Notes: generated by a model not told the origin, from the letters alone. A stretch of DNA of 7,084 nt from Paracoccaceae bacterium (GCA_013214715.1 JABSSB010000047.1:17904-24987); one strand, 5' to 3'; shown: positions 1-7,030, numbered from the stretch's first letter. Numbers and translations: made by a program.

Positions 1-2253
1 CAGCGCCTTCTGGAAGACAGCCGCAAGACGCTGACCCGGTCCGAGGCCGAGGCTGACAAAGCCCGCGACGCCGTTGCAGCCGCGCGGGCCGCGCTAGACA
101 AGGCCGGACAGGATCACATCGCCGCGCAGGAGGCTGACAACACCGCGCGCATGCAGGCTGAGGCGGCGGAAACCGCGCTCGCTCAGGCCGAAGCCGCGCG
201 GGCGGAGGTCCAGTCCGGGGAAGCCGCCGCGCGGGCTGAAAGGTCAGAGGCCGAAGGCGCTGCCGGAGCTTTGCGGGCTGAGGTGAAGGCCTTGTCCAAG
301 CTGGTGGCGCGGGATCAGTCCGAGACAGGGCAGGTTCTCGACGATCTGCGCGTGACGCCCGGATTTGAAAAGGCTTTGGGCGCCGCACTGGCCGAGGATT
401 TGCGCGCCCCGCTGGTTGAACGCGACGGCCCGTCCGGCTGGCTGACCATTCCCGGTTACGATGACACTGCGCCCTTGCCCGCCGGAGCAACTCCGCTGAC
501 AGATGAGGTAAAGGCGCCTGCCGCGCTGGCACGGCGTCTGGGGCAGATCGGTGTGGCAGAGGCCGACGTCGCCGCCGCCGCACAGCCCGCCCTGCGACCC
601 GGTCAATGTCTGGTCACGCGCGACGGCGATTTGTGGCGCTGGGATGGGTTTCGCGCCTGGGCCGAAGATGCTCCGTCAGCCGCGGCTCTGCGGTTGGAGC
701 AGATGAACAAGCTGGCCACCTTGCAGGCCGAATTGGACGGCGCAGATGCCGCGCTGGCCAAAGCCGAAGCCGCGCATGAGGCGCTGCGCGACGCGCTGAA
801 AACCGCCACGACCGCGGATCAGCAGGCCCGTGACGCCCGTCGCGCCGCCGATCAGGCTGTGGCGCAGGCCGGGCGCGCATTGTCGCGTGCCGAGGCTGAC
901 CGCACCCTGGCGCAGGGCAAGGTCGAAACCCTAACGCTCGCCACCACACGCCATCAGGAAGAGGCAATGGCCGCGCGCAAACAGGTGGCAGAAGCCGAAG
1001 CGGCATTGGCCGATCTGGACGATCTGACGGAAGCCCGCGCCGCCATCGAGGCCGATAGGCAGGTGGTCGAAGGCGCGCGAATTCTGATGATTTCGCGGCG
1101 TTCCGCCCATGACGAGCTGCGCCGTGAAGGCGAGGCGCGGCTGAAACGGTCACAACAGGTGACCAAGGAAATCAGCGGCTGGCGGCACCGGTTGGACACC
1201 GCCGAAAAGCGGATTGCCGAATTGGGCGATCTGAAAACCACCGCTGAAGCGGAGTTGAAAGACGCCTCTGCCGCGCCCGAGGAGCTGGCGGCAAAACGCG
1301 ACGAATTGGCGGGCGCGATCCGCGATGCCGAAGCGCGGCTGGCGGAGGCCAATGATGTTTTGTCCAAAGCCGAAGCCGCTCAGCGCGAGGCGGCCTTGGC
1401 TGAACGCGAAGCCGAACGTCTGGCAGGCGAAGCGCGCGAAGCCCGCGCCCGGTCCGAGGCCCGCGCCGATGCCGCCCGCGAAACCGTGCTGGCCGCGGCC
1501 GATCGCATTGCTGAAGAATTGGAACTCTCCCCGGCGCAGCTTCTGGAGCAACTCGACGTCGACCCCGACAAGATGCCCGACAGCGCCGCCCTTGAGGCCG
1601 AGATCAACCGCCACAAACGCCAGCGCGACAGCCTGGGTGCCGTGAACCTGCGCGCCGAGGAAGACGCCAAGGAAGTCCGGCAAGAGCATGAAGCGCTCAG
1701 CACCGAAAAAGCGGATCTGGAAGAGGCGATCAAGACCCTGCGCTCGGGCATTTCCAGCCTGAACCGCGAAGGGCGCGAACGTTTGCTGACGGCCTTTGAG
1801 CAGGTGAACAGCAATTTCTCAATGCTATTCACGCATCTTTTTGGCGGGGGTGAGGCTAATCTGGTGATGGTCGAAAGCGATGATCCGCTGGAGGCGGGTC
1901 TTGAGATCATGTGCCAGCCGCCGGGCAAGAAGCTATCGACACTGTCGCTTTTGTCAGGTGGGGAACAGACGCTGACGGCGATGGCGCTGATCTTTGCGGT
2001 CTTTCTGGCCAATCCGGCGCCGATCTGTGTGCTGGATGAGGTCGACGCGCCGCTGGACGACGCCAATGTCACCCGCTTTTGCGATCTGCTCGATGAAATG
2101 TGCCGCCAGACGGACACGCGTTTCCTGATCATCACGCACCACGCGATTACAATGGCGCGGATGGACCGCCTCTTTGGCGTGACCATGGCCGAACAGGGCG
2201 TGTCGCAGCTTGTGTCGGTGGATTTGAAAAAAGCGGAATCGATGGTGGCCTGA
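1..2253 (+). CDS. smc: Chromosome segregation ATPase SMC, C-terminal part (5' end outside window)
   Basis: SMC forms an ATP-driven dimer that organises and separates sister chromosomes, normally with ScpA and ScpB. The frame is open from base 1, so this is the last 750 residues; bacterial SMC is usually about 1150, so roughly 400 N-terminal residues (Walker A and the first coiled-coil arm) lie before the window. By window codon, residues 1-100 are Ala/Glu/Arg-rich coiled coil, and about 100-225 is the hinge (VLDDLRVTPGFEKALGAAL, then LVTRDGDLWRWDGF). Residues 225-540 are the returning coiled coil. The C-terminal ATPase head has the signature LSLLSGGEQ (648-656), Walker B ICVLDEVDAPLDD (675-687) and a switch histidine in ITHHA (711-715). 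The protein ends with LVSVDL, typical of SMC. The hinge lacks the usual Gly-Gly ending. Family assignment is secure; the truncation is only the window edge. Confidence 0.97.
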   Translation, partial: QRLLEDSRKTLTRSEAEADKARDAVAAARAALDKAGQDHIAAQEADNTARMQAEAAETALAQAEAARAEVQSGEAAARAERSEAEGAAGALRAEVKALSKLVARDQSETGQVLDDLRVTPGFEKALGAALAEDLRAPLVERDGPSGWLTIPGYDDTAPLPAGATPLTDEVKAPAALARRLGQIGVAEADVAAAAQPALRPGQCLVTRDGDLWRWDGFRAWAEDAPSAAALRLEQMNKLATLQAELDGADAALAKAEAAHEALRDALKTATTADQQARDARRAADQAVAQAGRALSRAEADRTLAQGKVETLTLATTRHQEEAMAARKQVAEAEAALADLDDLTEARAAIEADRQVVEGARILMISRRSAHDELRREGEARLKRSQQVTKEISGWRHRLDTAEKRIAELGDLKTTAEAELKDASAAPEELAAKRDELAGAIRDAEARLAEANDVLSKAEAAQREAALAEREAERLAGEAREARARSEARADAARETVLAAADRIAEELELSPAQLLEQLDVDPDKMPDSAALEAEINRHKRQRDSLGAVNLRAEEDAKEVRQEHEALSTEKADLEEAIKTLRSGISSLNREGRERLLTAFEQVNSNFSMLFTHLFGGGEANLVMVESDDPLEAGLEIMCQPPGKKLSTLSLLSGGEQTLTAMALIFAVFLANPAPICVLDEVDAPLDDANVTRFCDLLDEMCRQTDTRFLIITHHAITMARMDRLFGVTMAEQGVSQLVSVDLKKAESMVA

Positions 2254-2306
2254 GCCTCACCGGATCGTGACGCGCACGGCAGGACATTCTGTGCCAAGCT
2301 ATACGC

Positions 2307-2651
2307 ATGAGATCGGTTCTTCTTCTGTTATGTCTTGCCACCTCCGCTGCAGCGCAGGACTGGGCTTTGCGGTCTGGAGATGAGGTCGTTGATCCGGCCA
2401 CGCTGCTGGCGCGGTCGCTGACATTCTATGATGATGGGGTGTCCCGTTATTCGCCGGGTGGGTCTTATTCTTATACCTATTCGGCGCTGAACGGTGGCGG
2501 CACGGCCTTTGGCACCTACCAGATTGAAGCCGATAACAGCCTTTGTGTGCTGTTTCGCAACGGCTTTGACCGTTGCGATCTGTTTGTTCGCAATGCCGGG
2601 CGTCTGGTGCTGATCACTCAGCAAGGCGAACGCTATCCCGTTCGGCCCTAG
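2307..2651 (+). CDS. Small secreted protein of unknown function
   Basis: This 114-residue protein begins with a clear signal peptide: MRS, a leucine-rich core, then ATSAAAQDW with likely cleavage after the AAA at about residue 16. The mature part of about 98 residues is probably periplasmic. It has a Tyr/Ser/Gly-rich stretch (SPGGSYSYTYSALNGGG), a FYDDG motif and two cysteines 11 residues apart in LCVLFRNGFDRC that could form a disulfide. There is no lipobox, membrane segment beyond the signal, or enzyme motif I can name. It resembles small conserved hypothetical proteins I recall from Rhodobacteraceae, but I cannot assign a function. It starts 53 bases after smc with no terminator visible between, so it may be read from the smc transcript. 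No convincing Shine-Dalgarno precedes the ATG; the start is chosen because it gives a complete signal peptide. Confidence 0.82.
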   Translation: MRSVLLLLCLATSAAAQDWALRSGDEVVDPATLLARSLTFYDDGVSRYSPGGSYSYTYSALNGGGTAFGTYQIEADNSLCVLFRNGFDRCDLFVRNAGRLVLITQQGERYPVRP

Positions 2652-2675
2652 CCCGCGTCACCCGGCCAACCCGTG

Positions 2676-3845
2676 TTACAACCGGTTCAGCAAGTCCGCC
2701 GTCGGCCATGCATCGGCGGGCAGGCCAAGCCGAACCTGTTCGGCTTGCACAGCGGCGCGGGTCTTGGCGCCCAGAATACCATCGACCTTGCCAACATCAT
2801 GTCCGCGCGCCTGCAACCTTTCCTGAAGCGCTTTCATCTGAGCTGCGGTCAACCCTGCCGTCGCGCGCGACGCGTCATAGACCGGTGCGCCTTCAAGCCG
2901 CGTTGCGAAATAGGCCGCTGTGGTGACATAGACAAAGCTTTGGTTCCATTCGAAAAAGACGCGGAAATTCGGATAGGCCAGGAAGGCTGGCCCGGTTCGC
3001 CCTTGCGGCAGCAAGAGCGAGGCCTGCATCCCGCGCGGCAAACCGCCTGAGCGTCCCTTGACGCCCATCCTCTCCCATTGCTGGGTGGTCATCGTGGTTT
3101 GCAGCCCCGATTTCGACCAATCCATCTGGGCCGGCAGAGTGACTTCCTGCAACCACGGCTCCCCCGCGCGCCAGCCGAGAGAGGATAGCAGATCCGCCCC
3201 CGACACCAGCGCGTCGGGCGAAGAGCCTTTCAGGTCGATCTTGCCATCGCCATCGCCATCGCGCCCATGGGCAAGGATATCACCCGGCAGCATCTGGACC
3301 TGCCCGATCTCTCCGGCCCAGGCGCCGGTGGTGCGAGCGGGGTCCATCATGCCCTTGGCATAAAGATCGATCGCCGCCAAAGCCTGCGGGCGAAACAGTG
3401 CGGGGCGGCGGCAATCATGGGCCAGCGTCACCAGCGCGTTGCGCGTGTTGAAGTTGCCCTGAAAGCCGCCGTAATCGGTCTCAAACGCCCAAAAGGCCAA
3501 AAGCACGCCGCGTGACACGCCATAGTCTCTTTCGATCCGGTCAAACAGCGCGTCATAGGCCTGCGCGTTGCGTTGCCCGCGCTGCATACGATCGGCGGAG
3601 ATCAGGCGTTGCGAGAACTCGACAAAGGGTTTCTGGAACACGCCCTGCGCCCGGTCGGCGCGGATCACGGCACCATCCTGCTGCACCCCGGCAAAAAACT
3701 GATCGACCGTCGCCGCGGAATGGCCATTGGCCATCGCCTCTTGCTTGAGCCCGTCGACAAAGCCCGCAAAAGATCCCCCGCAAGGCGTGGATGCCGCCGC
3801 TGTCTGTGCAGCCAAAATGGCCGCGCCCAGAATTGTCAATCTCAT
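2676..3845 (-). CDS. Secreted lytic murein transglycosylase (MltB family) with C-terminal peptidoglycan-binding domain
   Basis: This enzyme cleaves the glycan strands of peptidoglycan in the periplasm, leaving 1,6-anhydro-muramic ends, for wall turnover or remodelling. The 389-residue protein has a signal peptide (about 1-18, ending TAAAS). C22 is not in a good lipobox, so it is probably soluble rather than a lipoprotein. The SLT/MltB catalytic domain spans about 25-320: catalytic Glu is E122 in FWAFETDYG, followed by GEIGQVQMLP (178-187). DGDGDGKID (196-204) matches the EF-hand-like Ca loop known in E. coli Slt35/MltB. A PG_binding_1 domain covers about 331-387 (LTAAQMKALQERLQARGHD then VDGILGAKTRAAV). 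AAGGG lies 9 bases before the ATG. It starts 31 bases after cobD on the same strand, so co-transcription is likely. It fits the alphaproteobacterial MltB_2-type family; the exact E. coli equivalent is uncertain. Confidence 0.94.
   Translation of the reverse strand: MRLTILGAAILAAQTAAASTPCGGSFAGFVDGLKQEAMANGHSAATVDQFFAGVQQDGAVIRADRAQGVFQKPFVEFSQRLISADRMQRGQRNAQAYDALFDRIERDYGVSRGVLLAFWAFETDYGGFQGNFNTRNALVTLAHDCRRPALFRPQALAAIDLYAKGMMDPARTTGAWAGEIGQVQMLPGDILAHGRDGDGDGKIDLKGSSPDALVSGADLLSSLGWRAGEPWLQEVTLPAQMDWSKSGLQTTMTTQQWERMGVKGRSGGLPRGMQASLLLPQGRTGPAFLAYPNFRVFFEWNQSFVYVTTAAYFATRLEGAPVYDASRATAGLTAAQMKALQERLQARGHDVGKVDGILGAKTRAAVQAEQVRLGLPADAWPTADLLNRL
2726..2747. repeat. Perfect 9-bp inverted repeat with 4-base loop (hairpin)
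   Basis: CAAGCCGAA is followed by CCTG and then its exact reverse complement TTCGGCTTG. It lies inside the last 25 codons of the transglycosylase gene and about 75 bases beyond the stop of the convergent small secreted gene. No T-run follows on either strand, so it is not a canonical intrinsic terminator. It could still pause polymerase or stabilise the 3' end of the plus-strand transcript. It may equally be a by-product of the codons it covers (Gln-Ala-Glu-Gln-Val-Arg-Leu-Gly). Confidence 0.5.
3243..3260 (-). repeat. Tandem hexanucleotide (GATGGC x3) within the transglycosylase gene
   Basis: Three perfect head-to-tail copies of GCCATC on the plus strand read as GAT GGC three times in the coding direction. 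They encode Asp-Gly-Asp-Gly-Asp-Gly, residues 196-201, which is the first half of the EF-hand-like loop. The unit is a whole number of codons, so gain or loss of a copy would keep the frame but add or remove two residues of the loop. Confidence 0.85.
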
Positions 3846-3876
3846 GGATGCTTACCCTTACTGCCCCGTTACAAGG

Positions 3877-4794
3877 TCACAGTAGCGATAGCAGCCCGAC
3901 AAAAGCAACGAGGCCAAGCATAACCGCCCAAGAGCGCCACAGCATTGCCACAGAGGCATCGATGTCCTTGGCGCCGATCTGCTTGCGTCCGGCCTCGTTC
4001 ACCCAGGCCAGTTGCCGCATCTGCCCGTCATAGCTGCGCGGCCCGGCCAGCGCGACGCTCAAGGCGCGGGCCATTGCCGCTTCGGGCCAGCCCGCATTTG
4101 GAGAGCGGTGGCGTCGGGCATCGTGGGAAATCTCGGACCAGTCGCGCAGCCGATGGGCCAAAGCGGCAAGGATAATGCCCGTCATCCGGGCTGGAATCAG
4201 GTTCAGAACATCATCCAGCCGCGCCGCCGCCCATCCGAATTGGGCATAGCGGTCAGTGCGATAGCCGATCATGCTGTCAGCGGTGTTCACTGCCTTATAG
4301 ATCAGCAGGCCCGGAAGTCCGCCGATCAAGGCCCAGAACGCAGGCGCCAGAACTCCGTCCGACAGGTTTTCCGCAGCGCTTTCAATGGCCGAGCGGGCGA
4401 CTTGAGACTCGGTCATGGCAGCTGTGTCGCGGCTGACGATGCGGGCCACCATGAGCCGCCCGTCATGCACCGACAGGCGCAGCGCATCGCCCACCGCCTG
4501 CACATGCTGGACCAGCGATTTCTGCGCCAAAAGAACTGCGGTCACAATGATTTCGACCAGCGCGCCAAGCTGGGCCAGGGCCCATCCCAGCCCCGCCGCG
4601 CCAGCCACCAGCACCACAACTGCAAACGTGCCGCCAAACCGGCGGTTGCCGGACGCATCGTAAAACCATGACTCCAGCTGTTTGACCGCACGCCCCATCA
4701 AAACGGCGGGATGTGGCAGACGCGACCACAGCCAGCGCGGCTCACCCAGAGCAGCATCCAGAAGCATGGCGCAGATCAGCAGGCCGGGGCTCAT
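3877..4794 (-). CDS. cobD: Adenosylcobinamide-phosphate synthase CobD (CbiB family)
   Basis: This membrane protein joins (R)-1-amino-2-propanol phosphate to adenosylcobyric acid, making adenosylcobinamide phosphate in cobalamin synthesis. It is 305 residues, normal for the family. Family motifs are in order: D13 and GEP (17-19) near the N-terminus, LPHP (26-29), VSRDT (120-124), ARSAIESAAENLSDGVLAP (133-151), YKAVNTADSMIGYR (166-179) and SPNAGWPEAAMA (231-242). Hydrophobic segments lie at about 1-17, 55-90, 147-168, 203-213 and 284-305, consistent with several membrane spans. Its ATG overlaps the cobC stop as ATGA and no strong Shine-Dalgarno is seen, so translation is probably coupled to cobC, which makes its substrate. 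The name follows the aerobic-pathway convention; in Salmonella the equivalent is CbiB, and Salmonella CobD is a different enzyme. Confidence 0.96.
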   Translation of the reverse strand: MSPGLLICAMLLDAALGEPRWLWSRLPHPAVLMGRAVKQLESWFYDASGNRRFGGTFAVVVLVAGAAGLGWALAQLGALVEIIVTAVLLAQKSLVQHVQAVGDALRLSVHDGRLMVARIVSRDTAAMTESQVARSAIESAAENLSDGVLAPAFWALIGGLPGLLIYKAVNTADSMIGYRTDRYAQFGWAAARLDDVLNLIPARMTGIILAALAHRLRDWSEISHDARRHRSPNAGWPEAAMARALSVALAGPRSYDGQMRQLAWVNEAGRKQIGAKDIDASVAMLWRSWAVMLGLVAFVGLLSLL

Positions 4795-5741
4795 GACAAG
4801 GCGTCACGCAGTTGATCCCAGCGATCCGGGGCAGGCAGGCCCAGACGCAGAAGGGTTCCGGAATAGGGGAAAATGCGGCTCCAGACATGGGCACGGGCCA
4901 ATCGGTCCTGCCATGCCTGCGCATCGTCTACGAGGTAGAGCCGGAACAGAGAGGTCCCGCCTGCCCCTTCGGCGCCGCGCGCAGTCATCAGCGCATCAAG
5001 GCGGGCGGCATCTGCATCCAGGCGTCGGCGCGTGGCCTCGGCCCAGTCAGCATCGTTCAACGCCAATGCCCCAATGCGCAGCGCCGGGCCCGACACCGCC
5101 CAGGGGCCTGTGAGGTCAGTCAATCGCGCGATCATATCGGGCGTCGCGATGGCAAAGCCAAGACGCAGGCCCGCAAGCCCCCAGAACTTACCAAAGCTTT
5201 TGAGGACAACAACGCCGGGACGGTCCGCCAGAGTGACAAGGCTTTGGGATGGCGTCACATCGCAAAAGCTTTCGTCTATCACCGTCAGCGGCGCATCGAC
5301 ATCCGCCGCGCGCCAAAGCCGACCATCGGGATTGTTGGGATGCACCAGCACCCGTGCCTGACCCGGCAGGTCTCCGACCTGCCAGCCTTGCGCGGCAAAA
5401 GCTGCTGCATGTTCGTTATAGGTGGGCGGAGTGATCTGCACAGCGCCGGGTGAAGCCAGCGCAGGCAAGCGCGCGATCAACGCTGACGCGCCGGGCGCTG
5501 GCAGAATCGCCGCGCCATCCGGCACGGTCCAGAACTGGCGCGCCGCTGTGATCAGCGCCTGTTGTGCATTGGCATCGGGCAGGGCCGTCCAATCCTGTGC
5601 CGTGAACGCCGGCAGCGGATAGGGCACGGGATTGATCCCGGTCGACAGATCCAGCCAGTCCTCCCGCGCCCCACCAAAGCGCGCAACGGCGGCATCGACG
5701 CCGCCGCCGTGATCTCTTGGTTGGGGACTGGCAGGGGTCAT
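4791..5741 (-). CDS. cobC: Threonine-phosphate decarboxylase CobC (PLP-dependent, cobalamin synthesis)
   Basis: This is a fold-type I aminotransferase-like PLP enzyme that decarboxylates L-threonine O-3-phosphate to (R)-1-amino-2-propanol phosphate, the substrate of the adjacent CobD. With the start at 5741 it has 316 residues. Visible motifs are DHGGG (10-14), LDLSTGINP (30-38), PTYNEHAAAF (106-115), HPNNPDG (134-140), IDESF (155-159, with D156 expected to contact the PLP ring nitrogen) and SFGKFWGLAGLRLGF (182-196), in which K185 is the expected Schiff-base lysine and R193 a conserved arginine. TTG (5777) and ATG (5774) codons lie upstream in frame. I prefer 5741 because AAGGA lies 10 bases before it and homologues begin just before the HGGG motif; the upstream residues are polar and unlike the family. 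Other histidinol-phosphate-type aminotransferases look similar, but the overlap with cobD settles the role. Confidence 0.94.
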   Translation of the reverse strand: MTPASPQPRDHGGGVDAAVARFGGAREDWLDLSTGINPVPYPLPAFTAQDWTALPDANAQQALITAARQFWTVPDGAAILPAPGASALIARLPALASPGAVQITPPTYNEHAAAFAAQGWQVGDLPGQARVLVHPNNPDGRLWRAADVDAPLTVIDESFCDVTPSQSLVTLADRPGVVVLKSFGKFWGLAGLRLGFAIATPDMIARLTDLTGPWAVSGPALRIGALALNDADWAEATRRRLDADAARLDALMTARGAEGAGGTSLFRLYLVDDAQAWQDRLARAHVWSRIFPYSGTLLRLGLPAPDRWDQLRDALS

Positions 5742-5759
5742 GAACAGGCAATCCTTGCG

Positions 5760-5777
5760 TCGATGCGCTTGCATCAA
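5760..5777 (-). repeat. Hairpin between the reductase and cobC genes
   Basis: On the minus strand TTGATGC is followed by AAGC and then GCATCGA, giving a 7-pair stem with one G-U wobble. It lies 18 bases before the preferred cobC ATG and contains both in-frame upstream start codons (TTG and ATG). No U-run follows, so it is not a standard terminator. It could slow read-through or mask the upstream starts, but at 18 bases it could also be chance. Confidence 0.4.
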
Positions 5778-5814
5778 ACCGAAATCGACTGCCCGTTCAA
5801 GGCTTTGTTACAGC

Positions 5815-6804
5815 TCAAGCCGCCTGAAGATGCGCGCGCCCATGTGGCTGCCAGTAATCCAGATCAGGATTGATCGGGATGATCCGATGCGGATTGATGC
5901 TGTCATGGCTGAAATGGTAATGGCGCACGATGTGCTCCATGTTCACCGTTTCGGCCACGCCGGGCCACTGATACAGCTCGCGCGTATAGGCCCAGAGGTT
6001 CGGGTAATCGATAAGCCGCTTGCGGTTGCATTTGAAATGCAGGTGATAGACCGGGTCGAAGCGGATCAGCGTGGTGAAGAGGCGCCAGTCGGCTTCTGTC
6101 AGGCGATCGCCCATCAGATAGCGATGCGCGCCAAGACGTTCTTCGAGCCAATCCAGCGTGTCAAATAACGGCGTGACGGCGGCGTCATAGGCCTCTTGCG
6201 TGGTGGCGAAGCCGCTTTTGTAAACGCCGTTGTTGAGCGTGTCATAGATGCGGTCATTCACCGGTGCGATTTCTTCGCGCAGGTCTTCGGGCCATAGATC
6301 GAGCGTATTGCCGGTGATCCCGTCAAAGGCCGAATTGAACATGCGGATGATTTCCGAACTTTCGTTAGACACGATCGTCTCGCGCTTTTTGTCCCACAGG
6401 ATTGGCACGGTCACCCGCCCTGTGAAATCGGCGGCAGCTTTTGTGTAGACTTGATGCGCGTAGTCAAAGCCAAACAGATCGTCACCGCCGATGCCATGGT
6501 CGTCTTTTTCAAAGGTCCAGCCTTTGTCGAGCATATCGGGATGCACCATCGAGACACTGATATGCTCCTCAAGCTCTTTCAGCGCCCGGAAGATCATTGT
6601 GCGATGGGCCCAGGGACAAGCATTCGAGATGTAAAGGTGATAGCGGCCGCTTTTGGCTGCGAATCCCCCGTCTCCCGATGGGCCAGCGCTGCCATCAGCC
6701 GTGATCCAGTTCCGGAATTTCGCATCCTGACGCTTGAACGCGCCGCCGGTGGATTTGGTATCATACCACTGGTCCACCCATTTGCCGTCTACCAACAATC
6801 CCAT
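5815..6804 (-). CDS. yqjG: Glutathionyl-hydroquinone reductase (Xi-class glutathione transferase, YqjG/ECM4 family)
   Basis: This cytoplasmic enzyme uses glutathione to reduce glutathionyl-hydroquinones, protecting against quinone adducts. The protein is 329 residues, about family size. The N-terminal thioredoxin-like domain contains the Xi-class motif NACPWAHR (61-68) with nucleophile C63. VPILWD (133-138) and SNESSEI (146-152) are the usual glutathione-binding segments. The all-alpha C-terminal domain has Y195 in NNGVYKSGFA, TEADWRLFTTLIRFDPVYH (236-254) and Y296 in RHYHFSH. C63, Y195 and Y296 coincide in number with the residues I recall as catalytic in E. coli YqjG. The start at 6804 is chosen because AAGGA lies 9 bases upstream and MGLLVDGKW is the typical N-terminus; the frame stays open to 6903 without family-like sequence. 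It ends 73 bases before cobC. Its physiological substrate here is unknown. Confidence 0.95.
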   Translation of the reverse strand: MGLLVDGKWVDQWYDTKSTGGAFKRQDAKFRNWITADGSAGPSGDGGFAAKSGRYHLYISNACPWAHRTMIFRALKELEEHISVSMVHPDMLDKGWTFEKDDHGIGGDDLFGFDYAHQVYTKAAADFTGRVTVPILWDKKRETIVSNESSEIIRMFNSAFDGITGNTLDLWPEDLREEIAPVNDRIYDTLNNGVYKSGFATTQEAYDAAVTPLFDTLDWLEERLGAHRYLMGDRLTEADWRLFTTLIRFDPVYHLHFKCNRKRLIDYPNLWAYTRELYQWPGVAETVNMEHIVRHYHFSHDSINPHRIIPINPDLDYWQPHGRAHLQAA

Positions 6805-7030
6805 GGGTCTTTGTCCTTTATCCGCCTCGATTGGCCAAGAAAATAGGGCTTTGAAAGCTTTGGCACCACGCCGCCCGCGCGCATCTTGCCTGCGCTGCTG
6901 CACAGATCATTCGCGATCGGTGATGCGGCCAACGTGCAACACAAGGATCATAATGCCCCACCGCGTGGTTAGGTTACTTGTTCTTCATCTTCATCAGCCC
7001 ATGTTGGAGAAATAAACAAGGTGTCTGGTC
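6805..7030. other. Divergent intergenic region, presumed promoters for both sides
   Basis: These 226 bases separate the reductase start from the start of the plus-strand gene at 7031, so promoters for both should lie here. I find no clean pair of -35 and -10 boxes. AT-rich candidates are TATTTT on the minus strand (6840-6845, 35 bases before the reductase ATG) and CATAAT on the plus strand (6949-6954), each without a good -35 partner. A small symmetric block GCTTTGAAAGCTTTGG (6848-6863) and clustered short palindromes TCGCGA and CGATCG (6911-6919) could be operators but are weak. No tRNA or recognisable structured RNA is seen. Confidence 0.45.

Noticed and set aside
1380..2297. A 305-codon open frame antisense to smc, plus other long antisense frames (for example 614-1153 and 1150-1689)
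   Set aside because: They lie entirely opposite strongly supported smc codons. Their Ser/Arg/Ala-rich composition is that expected from GC-rich antisense frames, and no domain motif is visible.
2266..2305. A possible promoter (TATACG at 2300-2305) for the small secreted gene
   Set aside because: The box ends one base before the ATG, which would place transcription start inside the gene and lose the signal-peptide start; no good -35 is present.
4012..4671. A 219-codon plus-strand frame opposite cobD
   Set aside because: It is antisense to clear CobD motifs, rich in Arg/Gln/His/Pro, and lacks recognisable domains; it is a shadow frame.
2933..6856. Repeated AAAGCTTT motifs (near 2933, 5192, 5265 and 6852) as a possible dispersed regulatory site
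   Set aside because: Three of the four fall in codons for Ser-Phe preceded by Lys, Glu or Gln, so coding choice explains them; the fourth alone is not significant.
6451..7015. Plus-strand frames (6451-6846 and 6734-7015) running from opposite the reductase into the intergenic region
   Set aside because: Most of their length is antisense to well-conserved reductase sequence, and the tails show no family resemblance or good ribosome binding site.
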